A stretch of 64,000 bases of DNA from Betaproteobacteria bacterium UBA2592 (GCA_002340095.1 DDKS01000067.1:1-64000), one strand, 5' to 3'; counted from the first letter of the stretch, positions 9,321-18,783 are shown. Made by a program: numbers and translations. The notes: generated from the sequence alone by a model not told the origin.

Positions 9321-10655
9321 TCACGCCCGGCCCAGGGCCCGCAGGGCTCCGGCCACGGTGAGGAAGGATCCGAAGGCGAGAATTCTATCATTTTCCCCTG
9401 CCAGTTCCTGCGCTGCAGCAAGGGCCGCCGCGGGATCGGGGTGGCAGCTCAGGGGCGCACCGGGATCGGCCTCGGCCACCCGAGCGGCCAGGGTTTCGGC
9501 CTTGAGGCCCCGGGGGCCCTCCAGATCGGCCAGGAACCAGTGGGTAATGCGCCCGCGCAAGGCGGCGATGCTGCCTGCCACATCCTTGTCGGCCAGCATG
9601 CCCAGCACGGCGTAGGTCTTGTCGAAAAACCCCATGGTGCCCAGGTTTTCCGCCAGCACCTGCACGGCCTGGGGATTGTGGCCCACATCAAGCACGATTG
9701 CAGGGCGGCCGGGCAGGACCTGAAAGCGGCCCGGCAACTCGGCGTGGATCAAGCCTTGGCGGATGGCCTGCATGGTCACCGGCACATCGGGTGCAAGACA
9801 CTCGAGGGCCGCAATGGCCAGGGCCGCATTCCGGAGCTGTACAGCACCCCGCAGGCCGGGATAGGCCAGACTGCGGCGCTGCACGCTGCCATCGGCCCGC
9901 CGGCTCCAGTAGCGCCACTGCAGGCGGTTCTCGTCGTCCTTCTGAAAGCCGAAATCCCGACCGATCCGCAGCAAGGGCACCCCCAGGACTTCGGCCTGCT
10001 GCAGCAGGCGGGCGGGCGGCTGCGCGTCGGCACACAGGGCCGGCCGGCCGGCCCGGAAGATGCCGGCCTTCTCGAAACCGATGGATTCCCGGTCAGGGCC
10101 CAACCAGTCCTGATGGTCGAGATCCACCGTAGTCACCAGGGCCACATCCGGATCGTAGAGATTGACCGCATCCAGGCGCCCCCCCAGCCCCACTTCCAGG
10201 ACCAGCACCTCGCAAGCCGCCTGGGCAAAAACCTCCCAGGCAGCCAGGGTTCCGAATTCGAAATAGGTGAGAAAGACATTCCCGGCCGCGCGACGGGCCG
10301 CCTCGACCCGGGCGAAGGCGGCACAGAGCGGCTCGTCCGCCACCGGCCGGCCGCCCACGCGCACTCGCTCGTTGTAGGCCAGCAGATGGGGCGAGCTGTA
10401 GCAACCCACCTTGTGGCCGGCCATGGACAGGATGGATTCGAGATAGACGACGGTGGAACCCTTGCCATTGGTTCCCGTCACGGTAAGCACCGGACAGAAG
10501 GGGCGCTGCCCCAGGGCTGCGCTGACCCGCCGCACCCGCTCCAGCCCCAGTTCGATGCCGGCCTGCCCCTTGGGGTGCAAGCCTTCGAGATGATTCAGCC
10601 AGCCTGCCAGATCTTTTGGAAAATCGGCGGCCAGCCCGGCTTCAGGAGCGGTCAT
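9321..10655 (-). CDS. folC: bifunctional folylpolyglutamate synthase / dihydrofolate synthase
   Basis: A 444-residue Mur-ligase-type enzyme that adds glutamate to dihydropteroate and to folates using ATP. The P-loop TVTGTNGKGST is at about residues 58-68. The Mur-ligase FEFGT region, the EVGLGGRLDAVN motif and the C-terminal domain with DVGHNPQA follow. The ATG at 10655 overlaps the accD stop codon (ATGA). The accD-folC-dedD order matches many proteobacteria. Length is normal. Confidence 0.95.
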   Translation of the reverse strand: MTAPEAGLAADFPKDLAGWLNHLEGLHPKGQAGIELGLERVRRVSAALGQRPFCPVLTVTGTNGKGSTVVYLESILSMAGHKVGCYSSPHLLAYNERVRVGGRPVADEPLCAAFARVEAARRAAGNVFLTYFEFGTLAAWEVFAQAACEVLVLEVGLGGRLDAVNLYDPDVALVTTVDLDHQDWLGPDRESIGFEKAGIFRAGRPALCADAQPPARLLQQAEVLGVPLLRIGRDFGFQKDDENRLQWRYWSRRADGSVQRRSLAYPGLRGAVQLRNAALAIAALECLAPDVPVTMQAIRQGLIHAELPGRFQVLPGRPAIVLDVGHNPQAVQVLAENLGTMGFFDKTYAVLGMLADKDVAGSIAALRGRITHWFLADLEGPRGLKAETLAARVAEADPGAPLSCHPDPAAALAAAQELAGENDRILAFGSFLTVAGALRALGRA

Positions 10656-11521
10656 GCAACGGCGGGCAACTTCTGCAGCTGGGCCAGCAGTTGGGCCAGC
10701 TTGTCGCGCATCTGGCGGCGATCCACGATCAGGTCGATGGCTCCCTTTTCCAGCAGGAACTCGGAGCGCTGGAAACCTTCGGGCAGCTTTTCCCGCACGG
10801 TCTGCTCGATCACCCGGGGGCCGGCAAAGCCGATCAGGGCGCCGGGCTCGGCGATGACCACATCCCCCACGAAGGCGAAGGAGGCCGACACGCCGCCCAT
10901 GGTGGGATCGGTGAGGACGGAAATGAACGGCAGTCCGGCCTCGGAAAGCCTGGAGAGGGCCGCCGTGGTCTTGGCCATCTGCATCAGGGAGAACAGGCCT
11001 TCCTGCATGCGGGCGCCGCCCGAGGCGGTGATGCAGATGAAGGGGATGTTCTGCTCCAGGGCCACCTGGACGCCGCGCACGAAACGCTCGCCCAGCACGG
11101 ACCCCATGGAGCCTCCCATGAAGTCGAACTCGAAGCAGGCCACCACCACGGACAGGTTCCGGATGCTGCCCTGCATGACCACCAGGGAGTCGCTCTCCCC
11201 GGAGCTCTCGCCCGCTTCCTTGAGGCGGGCCGGGTAGGTCTTGCTGTCCTTGAACTTGAGGCTGTCGGTGGGCAGCACCTCGGCGCCGATCTCCTCCCGG
11301 CCTTCCGGATCCAGGAGCAGGTCGAGGCGCTGCCGGGCCTTGAGGCGGTGATGATGGCCGCACTTGGGACAGACCTGCAGATTGTTTTCCAGGTCCGTGG
11401 TATAGAGCACCGCTTCGCAGGCGGGACACTTGCTCCACAACCCCTCGGGCAGATTGCTGCGGCGTTGGGCGCCGTTCTCACGCTTGATCTTGGGGGGCAG
11501 CAGTTTCTTCAACCAGCTCAT
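10652..11521 (-). CDS. accD: acetyl-CoA carboxylase carboxyltransferase subunit beta
   Basis: A 289-residue subunit of the carboxyltransferase that moves CO2 from biotin to acetyl-CoA to give malonyl-CoA for fatty acid synthesis. The N-terminal zinc ribbon is intact (Cys32, Cys35, Cys51, Cys54). The crotonase-fold carboxyltransferase core includes the oxyanion-hole region SGGARMQEG and DPTMGGVSAS. It would act as a heterotetramer with AccA, which is not in this window. The ATG overlaps the trpA stop by ATGA, and its own stop overlaps folC, so the three are translationally coupled. Confidence 0.97.
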   Translation of the reverse strand: MSWLKKLLPPKIKRENGAQRRSNLPEGLWSKCPACEAVLYTTDLENNLQVCPKCGHHHRLKARQRLDLLLDPEGREEIGAEVLPTDSLKFKDSKTYPARLKEAGESSGESDSLVVMQGSIRNLSVVVACFEFDFMGGSMGSVLGERFVRGVQVALEQNIPFICITASGGARMQEGLFSLMQMAKTTAALSRLSEAGLPFISVLTDPTMGGVSASFAFVGDVVIAEPGALIGFAGPRVIEQTVREKLPEGFQRSEFLLEKGAIDLIVDRRQMRDKLAQLLAQLQKLPAVA

Positions 11522-12330
11522 TCTTGACTCCCGGCACTATCCACACCCCGGCGCAGTTCGCGCACCAGGGCGGCCACCCGGGCCTGCTCCTGGCCGGCCG
11601 GGGCCTGTTCCAGTTCTTCGATGATGCGGCTTCCGACCACCACCGCATCGGCAATGGCGGCCATGTGGGCAGCCGTGGCCGCGTCGCGGATGCCGAAACC
11701 CACTCCGACCGGCAGGCCCACGGCGCTGCGGATTTCGGGGATGCGGGCTGCCACCTCCTCCATGTTGAGGGCGCCCGATCCGGTCACCCCCTTCAGGGAG
11801 ACGTAATAGACATAGCCATGGGCCAGCCGGCCCACCTGCTGGAAACGTGCCTGGGAAGAGGTGGGCGCCAGCAGGAAGATGGGGTCCAGGGACTGGGCCA
11901 GCATGGCGGCGGCAAAGGTTTCGGACTCCTCGGGCGGATAATCCACCACCAGCACCCCATCCACACCCGCATCCAGAGCGGCCTTGGCAAAGTTTTCGAG
12001 GCCCATGGCCTCGATGGGATTGGCATAACCCATCAGCACCACCGGGGTGTCGTTGTCGTCCGCCCGGAAATTGGCCACGGCTTCCAGGACCTTGCGCAGG
12101 TTCATGCCGTTGGCCAGGGCCTTTTCCGAAGAACGCTGGATGGTGGGACCATCGGCCATGGGGTCCGAGAACGGCACCCCGAGTTCGATGATGTCGGCGC
12201 CGGCTTCCACCAGGGTGTGCATCAGGGGCACGGTCAGTTCGAGCCGGGGAAAACCGGCGGTGATGAAGGGAATCAGGGCCTTGCGGCCCCGGGCCTGGAG
12301 GGCCTCGAAAGTGGTATGGATGCGTGACAT
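11518..12330 (-). CDS. trpA: tryptophan synthase alpha chain
   Basis: A 270-residue TIM-barrel subunit that cleaves indole-3-glycerol phosphate to indole and glyceraldehyde 3-phosphate. The catalytic Glu49 (IIELGVPFSDP) and Asp60 (MADGPTIQ) are at the same numbers as in the enteric enzyme. The phosphate-binding GVGFGI motif is near residue 209. The start codon is two bases after the trpB stop, so the two subunits of the complex are made together. Start chosen at MSRI; upstream codons read into trpB. Confidence 0.97.
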   Translation of the reverse strand: MSRIHTTFEALQARGRKALIPFITAGFPRLELTVPLMHTLVEAGADIIELGVPFSDPMADGPTIQRSSEKALANGMNLRKVLEAVANFRADDNDTPVVLMGYANPIEAMGLENFAKAALDAGVDGVLVVDYPPEESETFAAAMLAQSLDPIFLLAPTSSQARFQQVGRLAHGYVYYVSLKGVTGSGALNMEEVAARIPEIRSAVGLPVGVGFGIRDAATAAHMAAIADAVVVGSRIIEELEQAPAGQEQARVAALVRELRRGVDSAGSQE

Positions 12331-12332
12331 GG

Positions 12333-13535
12333 TCAGAATTGGATCCCGGATTTTTCGGCGACAGTATGCATGTCCTTGTCTCCACGGCCGGAGAGATTGA
12401 CCAGCAGGATCTTGTCCTTGCCCAGGGTGGGCGCCAGCTTCATGGCATAGGCCAGGGCGTGGGAGGATTCCAGGGCAGGAATGATGCCCTCGTAGCGGCA
12501 CAGGTCGTGGAAGGCCTGCAGGGCTTCGTCATCGGTCACCGCCACGTACTCGGCGCGGCCACAGTCCTTGAGCCAGGCGTGCTCGGGGCCGACGCCGGGA
12601 TAGTCGAGGCCGGCGGAGATGGAATGGGTCTCGATGATCTGGCCGTCCTCGTCCTGCATCAGGTAGGTACGGTTGCCATGCAGCACCCCCACTTTTGCGT
12701 TGGCAGTCAGCGGCGCTGCGTGCCGCCCGGTGTGGATGCCCTCCCCGGCCGCCTCGACACCGATCAGCTTGACCGATTCGTGCGGGATGTAGGGGTGGAA
12801 GATGCCGATGGCGTTGGAGCCGCCGCCCACGGCGGCGATCACCGCATCGGGCTGACGCCCCATCATCTCGGACATTTGGGTGAGGCATTCCTTGCCGATC
12901 ACGGTCTGAAAGTCGCGTACCATGGCCGGATACGGATGCGGCCCTGCCACCGTGCCGATAATGTAAAAAGTGTTCTCGATGTGGGTAACCCAATCGCGCA
13001 TGGCTTCGTTGAGGGCGTCCTTGAGGGTCCTGGAACCGGATTCCACGGGCACGACGGTGGCACCCAGGAGCTTCATCCGGTACACATTGGCGGCCTGGCG
13101 CTTCACGTCCTCGGCGCCCATGTACACGACGCACTCGAAACCGTAGCGAGCCGCCACGGTGGCGGTGGCCACCCCATGCTGCCCGGCACCGGTCTCGGCG
13201 ATCACCCGGGGCTTGCCCATGCGCTTGGCCAGCAAGGCCTGGCCGATGCAGTTGTTCACCTTGTGGGCGCCAGTGTGGTTCAGATCCTCCCGCTTCAGCA
13301 GGATCTGGGCGCCGCCCAGCTTTTCCGACAGGCGCCTGGCGTGATAGATGGGGCTCGGACGGCCGACATAATGCTTGAGCTCGTGTTCGAACTCGGCCTG
13401 GAAGGCCGGATCCGCCTGGGCGGCCGCATAGGCATCCCGCAGTTCGGCAAGGGCGGCGATCAGGGTTTCCGCCACGAAAATCCCGCCATAGGGACCGAAA
13501 TGTCCCCGTTCGTCCGGCAGGTTGTAGTTCTGCAT
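12333..13535 (-). CDS. trpB: tryptophan synthase beta chain
   Basis: A 400-residue PLP enzyme that condenses indole with serine to give tryptophan. The Schiff-base lysine is Lys92 in HTGAHKVNN, and GGGSNAIG binds the cofactor phosphate. The start at 13535 is supported by AAGGAG seven bases upstream and by the conserved MQNYNLPDERGHFG; an in-frame codon ten residues earlier has no ribosome site. It lies 39 bases after trpF and 2 bases before trpA. No leader peptide or attenuator is visible, consistent with the trp genes being embedded in a housekeeping transcript. Confidence 0.97.
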   Translation of the reverse strand: MQNYNLPDERGHFGPYGGIFVAETLIAALAELRDAYAAAQADPAFQAEFEHELKHYVGRPSPIYHARRLSEKLGGAQILLKREDLNHTGAHKVNNCIGQALLAKRMGKPRVIAETGAGQHGVATATVAARYGFECVVYMGAEDVKRQAANVYRMKLLGATVVPVESGSRTLKDALNEAMRDWVTHIENTFYIIGTVAGPHPYPAMVRDFQTVIGKECLTQMSEMMGRQPDAVIAAVGGGSNAIGIFHPYIPHESVKLIGVEAAGEGIHTGRHAAPLTANAKVGVLHGNRTYLMQDEDGQIIETHSISAGLDYPGVGPEHAWLKDCGRAEYVAVTDDEALQAFHDLCRYEGIIPALESSHALAYAMKLAPTLGKDKILLVNLSGRGDKDMHTVAEKSGIQF

Positions 13536-13574
13536 GGAACAGCTCCTTGGTTGGCTATTTGACACCAGGCTGGA

Positions 13575-14204
13575 TCAATCCCGGTCTGCCGCCCGCACGG
13601 CCGCCACGAAGTCGGCCATGCGCTGATGATCCTTGATGCCCTTGCCCGCCTCGACGCCACTGGAAACATCCACGGCCGCCGGGCGTACCCGCCGTACTGC
13701 GTCGGCCACATTCTCCGGCGACAATCCGCCGGAAAGGATGAGCGGCAACGGCAGATCGGGCGGGATCAAGCGCCAGTCGAACACGTGGCCACCACCGCCG
13801 TAGCCCTCGACGAAGGCATCCAGCAGCAAGGCCCGGGCCCCGGAAAAACGGGCCGCGTATTGTAGCAAATCCAGCCCGGGCCGGACCCGGGCCGCACGAA
13901 TCCAGGGCCGCCCCCAGCGGGCGCAATCCTCCGGTCCTTCATCGCCATGGAACTGGAGCAGGTTGAGGGGCACCTGATCGAGGATGGCCTGGATACGCGC
14001 CGCCTCCTCATTGACGAACAGGCCCACCGCCAGCACGAAGGGCGGCAGGCGCCGCACCAGGGCAGCCGCCTGCCCGGGTGTCACATGACGGGGACTTTGG
14101 GGATAAAAGACGAAACCGATGGCGTCAGCCCCGGCAGCCACGGCGGCATCCACATCCTCGGGACGGGTCAGACCGCAGATCTTGATTCGGGTGGGCATTT
14201 GCAT
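13575..14204 (-). CDS. trpF: phosphoribosylanthranilate isomerase
   Basis: A 209-residue TIM-barrel enzyme of tryptophan synthesis, converting phosphoribosylanthranilate to the carboxyphenylamino-deoxyribulose phosphate. The general base Cys10 lies in RIKICGLTR, the general acid Asp in LLLDAFVEGYGG, and the phosphate-binding SGGLSPENV and DVSSGVE are present. Its ATG overlaps the truA stop in TGATG. TrpF is a free-standing enzyme here, not fused to TrpC as in enterics. An alternative start two codons in (MPTRIK) is possible. Confidence 0.95.
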   Translation of the reverse strand: MQMPTRIKICGLTRPEDVDAAVAAGADAIGFVFYPQSPRHVTPGQAAALVRRLPPFVLAVGLFVNEEAARIQAILDQVPLNLLQFHGDEGPEDCARWGRPWIRAARVRPGLDLLQYAARFSGARALLLDAFVEGYGGGGHVFDWRLIPPDLPLPLILSGGLSPENVADAVRRVRPAAVDVSSGVEAGKGIKDHQRMADFVAAVRAADRD

Positions 14205-14983
14205 CAGAACAGGGAAAGTCCTGCCTCCTCGGGAATCGCGTAGCGAGGTTCGTAAAGTGGCCCCAGGAAGTAGAGGCCGTCGGGGGCAAAGGTCATGGCG
14301 GCCTGGCGCCGGTCCCGGCTCTCGAGCACCTTCTGCAGATGCTCCGGTGGCCAGCCGCCCTTGCCGATGAAGACCAGATTGCCCACCAGGTTGCGCACCA
14401 TGTGGTGCAAGAAGGCGTTAGCCTCGAAATCGAAGATGAACAGGTCGCCCTCCTGGCGCACCTCGGCCCGGGTGAGCAGTTTGATTGGTGTCTTTGCCTG
14501 GCACTCGGCGGCCCGAAAGGCGGAAAAATCATGCTCCCCCAGCAGGCAGCGCGCCGCCTCCCGCATCGGTGCCAGGGCCAGGGGACGGTGGAACCAGCCG
14601 ACGCGCCCAGCCCAGAGGCCTGGACGCTGGGGCCGGTTGAGCAGCAGATAGCGGTACCGGCGCCGGTAGGCGGAATAGCGGGCGTGGAATCCTTCATCCA
14701 CCTCCCGGACCCAGCGCACCGCCATGGCATCGGGCAGATGGCTGTTTACGCCCCGGACCCAGGCGGAAAGCGGCCGCCCTGCCTCGGTATCGAAGTGCAC
14801 CACCTGGTTGCTGGCATGCACCCCGGTGTCGGTGCGACCGGAACAGGTACTCGCCACCGGATGGTCGGCGATACGGCCCAGGGCCGCTTCCAGCGCCTCC
14901 TGCAGGGTAAGCAAACCGGCCTGGCGCTGCCAGCCGTGAAAGGCGCGACCGTCGTACTCGATCCCCAGGGCTATCCTTGCCAC
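14204..14983 (-). CDS. truA: tRNA pseudouridine synthase A
   Basis: A 259-residue enzyme that converts uridines 38-40 in the tRNA anticodon stem to pseudouridine. The catalytic Asp is Asp52 in CSGRTDTGVHA; the conserved YDGRAFHGWQ near the start and FLHHMVRNLVG near the end are intact. The start is a GTG at 14983: a near-perfect AGGAGGT lies just upstream and the protein begins as MARIALGIEYDG. This start falls inside the preceding gene (13-base overlap). The truA-trpF pairing is common in proteobacteria. Confidence 0.93.
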   Translation of the reverse strand: MARIALGIEYDGRAFHGWQRQAGLLTLQEALEAALGRIADHPVASTCSGRTDTGVHASNQVVHFDTEAGRPLSAWVRGVNSHLPDAMAVRWVREVDEGFHARYSAYRRRYRYLLLNRPQRPGLWAGRVGWFHRPLALAPMREAARCLLGEHDFSAFRAAECQAKTPIKLLTRAEVRQEGDLFIFDFEANAFLHHMVRNLVGNLVFIGKGGWPPEHLQKVLESRDRRQAAMTFAPDGLYFLGPLYEPRYAIPEEAGLSLF

Positions 14984-15582
14984 GGCACACCTCCTGCCAG
15001 CAGTAACGCGCCCGCCGCCAGCATGGCCAGGGTATCCCGACCCGACCAGGGCGGCAGGGCGATGATCACCGGAGCCAGCTCCCCCGCCTCCGGCTGGGGC
15101 AGCAGCCATTGACGCCAGTCCTGGCGAGCCGGCATGTTTTCCATGTACTCCAACACCAGAGCCAACCGCACCACGCTCCGGTCCATGGGCAAGCCCAGAT
15201 GCTGCAAGGGGCGCAGCAGATACCACAGCCCCCCCATCAGGGCCCGGTGCCCCAAGGGCACCAGCAGCCAGGCCAGACTGCCCAGCAACACCACCAGCCG
15301 CAGCAGGTGCACGCCCGCCTCCTGCAGTCCGTCATAACTCGGCAACCAGGCCAGACCGCCGGGAGCCGGCCCGGGCAGGCCGTAGGCAAACACCAGGAAC
15401 AGGGTCAGGAGGAGTATCCGGGTGCGACGCAACAAGCGCCACCAGTGTGTCCGCACCGGCGCGCCGCTGCAAAGCAGTAGGAGCGCCAGGGCAAGGAGCT
15501 GGGGCCAGGCCAGCAGCTGAATCAGAATGGCCAGCAGGAACCAGACCAGCAGACGGGCAGCAGGATGAAGATGGGTCAGCAT
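14971..15582 (-). CDS. CbiQ/EcfT-like membrane protein, solitary
   Basis: A 203-residue, very hydrophobic protein with four to five predicted helices. The start LHPAARLLVW and the stretch LMGGLWYLLRPLQHLGLP resemble the transmembrane T subunit of energy-coupling-factor transporters (CbiQ family). The family's later AQxxRG coupling motifs are not recognisable, and no ECF ATPase or substrate-binding subunit is nearby, so transport function is doubtful. The ATG is immediately after the fimV terminator; the only purine-rich ribosome site (AAGGGG) is inside that hairpin, 12-13 bases upstream. The 3' end overlaps truA by 13 bases. Confidence 0.7.
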   Translation of the reverse strand: MLTHLHPAARLLVWFLLAILIQLLAWPQLLALALLLLCSGAPVRTHWWRLLRRTRILLLTLFLVFAYGLPGPAPGGLAWLPSYDGLQEAGVHLLRLVVLLGSLAWLLVPLGHRALMGGLWYLLRPLQHLGLPMDRSVVRLALVLEYMENMPARQDWRQWLLPQPEAGELAPVIIALPPWSGRDTLAMLAAGALLLAGGVPWQG

Positions 15583-15583
15583 G

Positions 15584-15612
15584 AAAAAGACATAGCCCCT
15601 TGCGGGGCTATG
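15584..15612 (-). terminator. rho-independent terminator after fimV
   Basis: A nine-base-pair stem (CATAGCCCC / GGGGCTATG, 15591-15612) with a four-base loop is followed on the minus strand by TCTTTTT. It ends just before the start codon of the next gene, so read-through may be what expresses the EcfT-like gene and genes beyond it unless another promoter exists. Confidence 0.85.
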
Positions 15613-15638
15613 GCATGTGGGCCGGGCGATTATAACCG

Positions 15639-18600
15639 TCAGCCGTTGAGACGGTCCAGGGCCGCCCGGGCCATTTCCACCTGATCCGGCTCGCCTTCGC
15701 CCAGCACCTCGCCCAGGAGTTCCCGAGCCCCCTCCAGGTCGCCCATGTCTTCATAGGCCTTGGCCAGTTCGAGTTTCGTGCTCACCTCGTCACGCCGGGG
15801 ATTGGCAACGGCCTCCCCAGCCTCCCGGGCGGGAACCTCGGCATCGACGGCAGCCGGGGCAGAAGCCGGTACAGCGGCTTCCGGCGTTTCGCCGCCCAGG
15901 TCCAGATCGATGCTGGAAAGGTCAAAACCACTGCCGGCCGGATTGCCAAGAATGGTGGAATCCGTCAGATGCACATCGAATTCCATGTCTTCATCGGGCT
16001 CCAAGGGATCCATGGACATGACCTGGGTCTTGACCGCCTCTTCCTCGGCCAACGACGCCGCTGCGGCCGGCATGACCCCGGCCGGGGCCTCACCGAGGTT
16101 CAGCTCGAAATCCAGCAGGTTATCGTGCCCGGCCGGCTTTCCCTCCCCGGCAGGGGCGGCCAGCGCCGATTTGAAGTCATCCCCGACCAGGGTGTCCGTT
16201 GTGGCAGCCGTGACCGGCGAGGCGGTCGCGGCAGGGCTTGCGGGCATTTCCAGTTCCAGATCGAAATCCAGCGACCCCACCGCCGCATCGGGATTGACCA
16301 CGGTGGAAGAGAAATCGGGAGCAGCCTCCGCCGTGCGCCCCGGCGCACCGGCCAGATCGAAGTCCAGGGCATCCCCCCCGATTTCCGGCTGGGTCACGGT
16401 ATCGATGTAGGCTTCGGGGGCCTGGACCTCAACGGCCGGCACGGCAGGAGACGCAGGCGCAGCAGCTTTCGGATCCATCTCCCGTTCGAGGGGAGCCACG
16501 GGCTGGGGCGGCTCCTCGGGAAGCGCCAGCAGGGGATCATCCATCCCCGGGGACTGGCGCACGAAGTTCAGACTCATGTCGGCCTCGGGTGCCGGCGCCT
16601 TGCCCAGGGCCCGGGTGGAATCCACCACCAAGGTGGCATCGGCATCGAAGCTCGGCAGGACCGGCGCCACCGTCGCTGCAGCGGCGGCGGGCGCTGCGGC
16701 AGAACCGCCGTAAAGCGGATTGGCCGGATCAAGCCCACGGCCGAGGGCCGCCACTTTGTCCCATTCGGGACCTTTGCCGCCAGTCTGGGCATAGAGCTCA
16801 GTGGCCAGGGTCTCGAACTGCTTGACACTCTTGCGGTTGGCGTAAATCTCCAGCAGCTTGGTATGGATGGCCGTGCGATGGGGGTCCTTCTGCAAGGCGT
16901 CGAGCAGGATTTCCTCGGCCTGGGCATCGCGGCCGTAGGCCATGTACACATCGGCTTCGGCGACGGGATCGACTTCATCCGTATCGATGGCGCCAGGGCC
17001 CGCCTGGCTGAAATCCGTGGTGGGCGGCGTGGTGTTGGTGGTATCCACACTCTGGCCACCGGCCGTCTGGAACACGGAATTGGGCCCCAGGGTGGAGGTG
17101 GTGTCCTGGGAATCCCGCAGGGGGGCATCCTGCCCGGCCGCCGTGCCGGCAGTACCCCCCTTGCGGCGACGGTAGAATAGATAACCGAGCAGGGCGGCCA
17201 GTACGCCCCCCCCTGCCGCCAGGGGGAGCGGATCCAGGCCATCGAAGAAGCTAGGCTCCTCGACGGGTTGCGGGGGAGGTGCCGGCCGGCGCGGAGCAGG
17301 TTTGGGCGCCTGCTTGGGTGGCTCGGCAGGAGCGGCCGCCTCGCCCTCGGGCTTGGTCGCCGCCTGCTGCACCGGCGCTTCGGCGGGCTTTTCTTCCGGC
17401 TTGGCTTCTTGACCGGCTACGGGTTTTTCTTCGGGCCTGAGTTCCGCCTGCGGCGCAGGTTCGTTCTCGACAGCCGGAGATGTGGCGGGCACGGGGGGCG
17501 TCACGACCGGCGCAGGCGTGGCAGCACCGGATCGTGCCGCCTGCTTCTGCAACTCGGCCAGACTCTGGTTCTTCAACTCGAGCAGTTTCTGCAGTTCGGC
17601 CACATTCTTCTCGAGCATGGCCACCCGCTCCTGGGACTCCTTCAGGGCCCGCTCCCGGGCGATCAGATCCTCCTCTGGCACCGACCCCTTGGCGACCGGC
17701 GTTTGGGTACGGGAGACCTTGACCTGATCCTTGCCCTGCTCGGCCGGCGGCAGCTTTTCTTCCACCCTGGCGCTGACCTTGCCGCCCGCCTCGCGGGTGG
17801 GTGCGGCCCCTGCCACCGGCGCAGCCTCGGCGGCACCTGCCAGCTTGCGGCGGTAGTGGTTCCAGTCGGAAGACTGGGCACGGAAAATCTTGCGGGCCTC
17901 AGCATCGGAAAGGGCAGCGGCTTCGGCCTGGGACGGAATTTTGAGTACCGCGCCGGCGCGCAGGCGGTTCATGTTGTTGCCACTGAAAGCATCGGCATTG
18001 TTGCGGTACAGGGCCACCAGCATCTGCTCCAGCGTCACGCCGGCGGGCAGATTCTCGGAAGCGATGCGGCGCAAGGTATCCCCCTGCCTGACCTGATATT
18101 CACCGGCCACCTCCTTGGCAGCAGGCGCAGGGGTTGGTTCGGCCGGCTTGCGCGGCGCGGCCGTCTGGGGCTTCTCCGCCGGGGGAACCGGAGACTCGGT
18201 GGCCGAAGCCGGACGGGGGAGGACTTCCCCCTGCTCGGTTCCGGCGGGCAGGACAGGCACCATGCGGGCATCCACCACGGCCTGGCGCCGGCCTGCCTGG
18301 GCCGCCACCTCGGGGGGATCGAGCAGGAAGGTGTACTCCCGGACAAGCCGGCCGGAAGGCCAGTTCAGCTCCAGCAGAAAATCCAGGAAGGGCTCGTTGA
18401 TGGGGCGATCGGAAGTCACCTTGATCACGGCGCCGCCAGCGCGTTTTTCCACCGTGAAGCGCAACTGGGCCAGGGTGGGCACGAAATCCACCCCTGCCTG
18501 GCGGAAGGATTCCTGGGGCGCCAGATTCGCCGTCATGCCCGCGAGCTCATCCTTGCTGGCGGACACCTGCACCTCAGCCCGCAGGGGCTGGCCCAGGGCG

Positions 18601-18722
18601 GAATAGACGGTGATGCGCCCCAGGCCGGCCGCATCGGCCCACATGGGATTCAAGGACAGACCCGCCGCGACGGCCAGCGCCATGACGTTGCGTTTGCAGG
18701 AAAGGGAATATTTTTTATTCAC
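15639..18722 (-). CDS. fimV: FimV/HubP family polar scaffold protein
   Basis: A 1027-residue protein. It has a signal peptide (about 1-32), the conserved FimV N-terminal domain starting GLGRITVYSALGQPL, a LysM peptidoglycan-binding domain (about 208-270), a short coiled coil (about 355-400), a Pro/Ala/Glu-rich stretch, one membrane helix (about 505-525) followed by RRRK, then a long acidic cytoplasmic region with TPR-like helices and a final FimV C-terminal domain (TKLELAKAYEDMGD). Family members localise chemotaxis, type IV pilus and chromosome-partition machinery to cell poles. The start is GTG; a promoter is visible upstream. The gene is single, bounded by terminators on both sides. Confidence 0.93.
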   Translation of the reverse strand: MNKKYSLSCKRNVMALAVAAGLSLNPMWADAAGLGRITVYSALGQPLRAEVQVSASKDELAGMTANLAPQESFRQAGVDFVPTLAQLRFTVEKRAGGAVIKVTSDRPINEPFLDFLLELNWPSGRLVREYTFLLDPPEVAAQAGRRQAVVDARMVPVLPAGTEQGEVLPRPASATESPVPPAEKPQTAAPRKPAEPTPAPAAKEVAGEYQVRQGDTLRRIASENLPAGVTLEQMLVALYRNNADAFSGNNMNRLRAGAVLKIPSQAEAAALSDAEARKIFRAQSSDWNHYRRKLAGAAEAAPVAGAAPTREAGGKVSARVEEKLPPAEQGKDQVKVSRTQTPVAKGSVPEEDLIARERALKESQERVAMLEKNVAELQKLLELKNQSLAELQKQAARSGAATPAPVVTPPVPATSPAVENEPAPQAELRPEEKPVAGQEAKPEEKPAEAPVQQAATKPEGEAAAPAEPPKQAPKPAPRRPAPPPQPVEEPSFFDGLDPLPLAAGGGVLAALLGYLFYRRRKGGTAGTAAGQDAPLRDSQDTTSTLGPNSVFQTAGGQSVDTTNTTPPTTDFSQAGPGAIDTDEVDPVAEADVYMAYGRDAQAEEILLDALQKDPHRTAIHTKLLEIYANRKSVKQFETLATELYAQTGGKGPEWDKVAALGRGLDPANPLYGGSAAAPAAAAATVAPVLPSFDADATLVVDSTRALGKAPAPEADMSLNFVRQSPGMDDPLLALPEEPPQPVAPLEREMDPKAAAPASPAVPAVEVQAPEAYIDTVTQPEIGGDALDFDLAGAPGRTAEAAPDFSSTVVNPDAAVGSLDFDLELEMPASPAATASPVTAATTDTLVGDDFKSALAAPAGEGKPAGHDNLLDFELNLGEAPAGVMPAAAASLAEEEAVKTQVMSMDPLEPDEDMEFDVHLTDSTILGNPAGSGFDLSSIDLDLGGETPEAAVPASAPAAVDAEVPAREAGEAVANPRRDEVSTKLELAKAYEDMGDLEGARELLGEVLGEGEPDQVEMARAALDRLNG

Positions 18723-18754
18723 GCTGCCACCCCGAGCGTCGGAATCGACGTTTT

Positions 18755-18783
18755 AAAATAACATCATGAACTTAGCCGTGCAA
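18755..18783 (-). promoter_or_regulatory. sigma-70-type promoter of fimV
   Basis: On the minus strand TTGCAC (18778-18783) and TATTTT (18755-18760) are separated by 17 bases, a good match to -35 and -10 boxes. The expected transcript start is about 25 bases before the fimV GTG. Confidence 0.6.

Noticed and set aside
13536..13574. Search for a trp attenuator or leader peptide before trpB
   Set aside because: The gap is 39 bases with no hairpin pair or Trp-rich leader.
16000..17500. Low-complexity Pro/Ala/Asp stretches in fimV considered as sequence repeats
   Set aside because: They are compositionally biased protein linkers, not exact DNA repeats.
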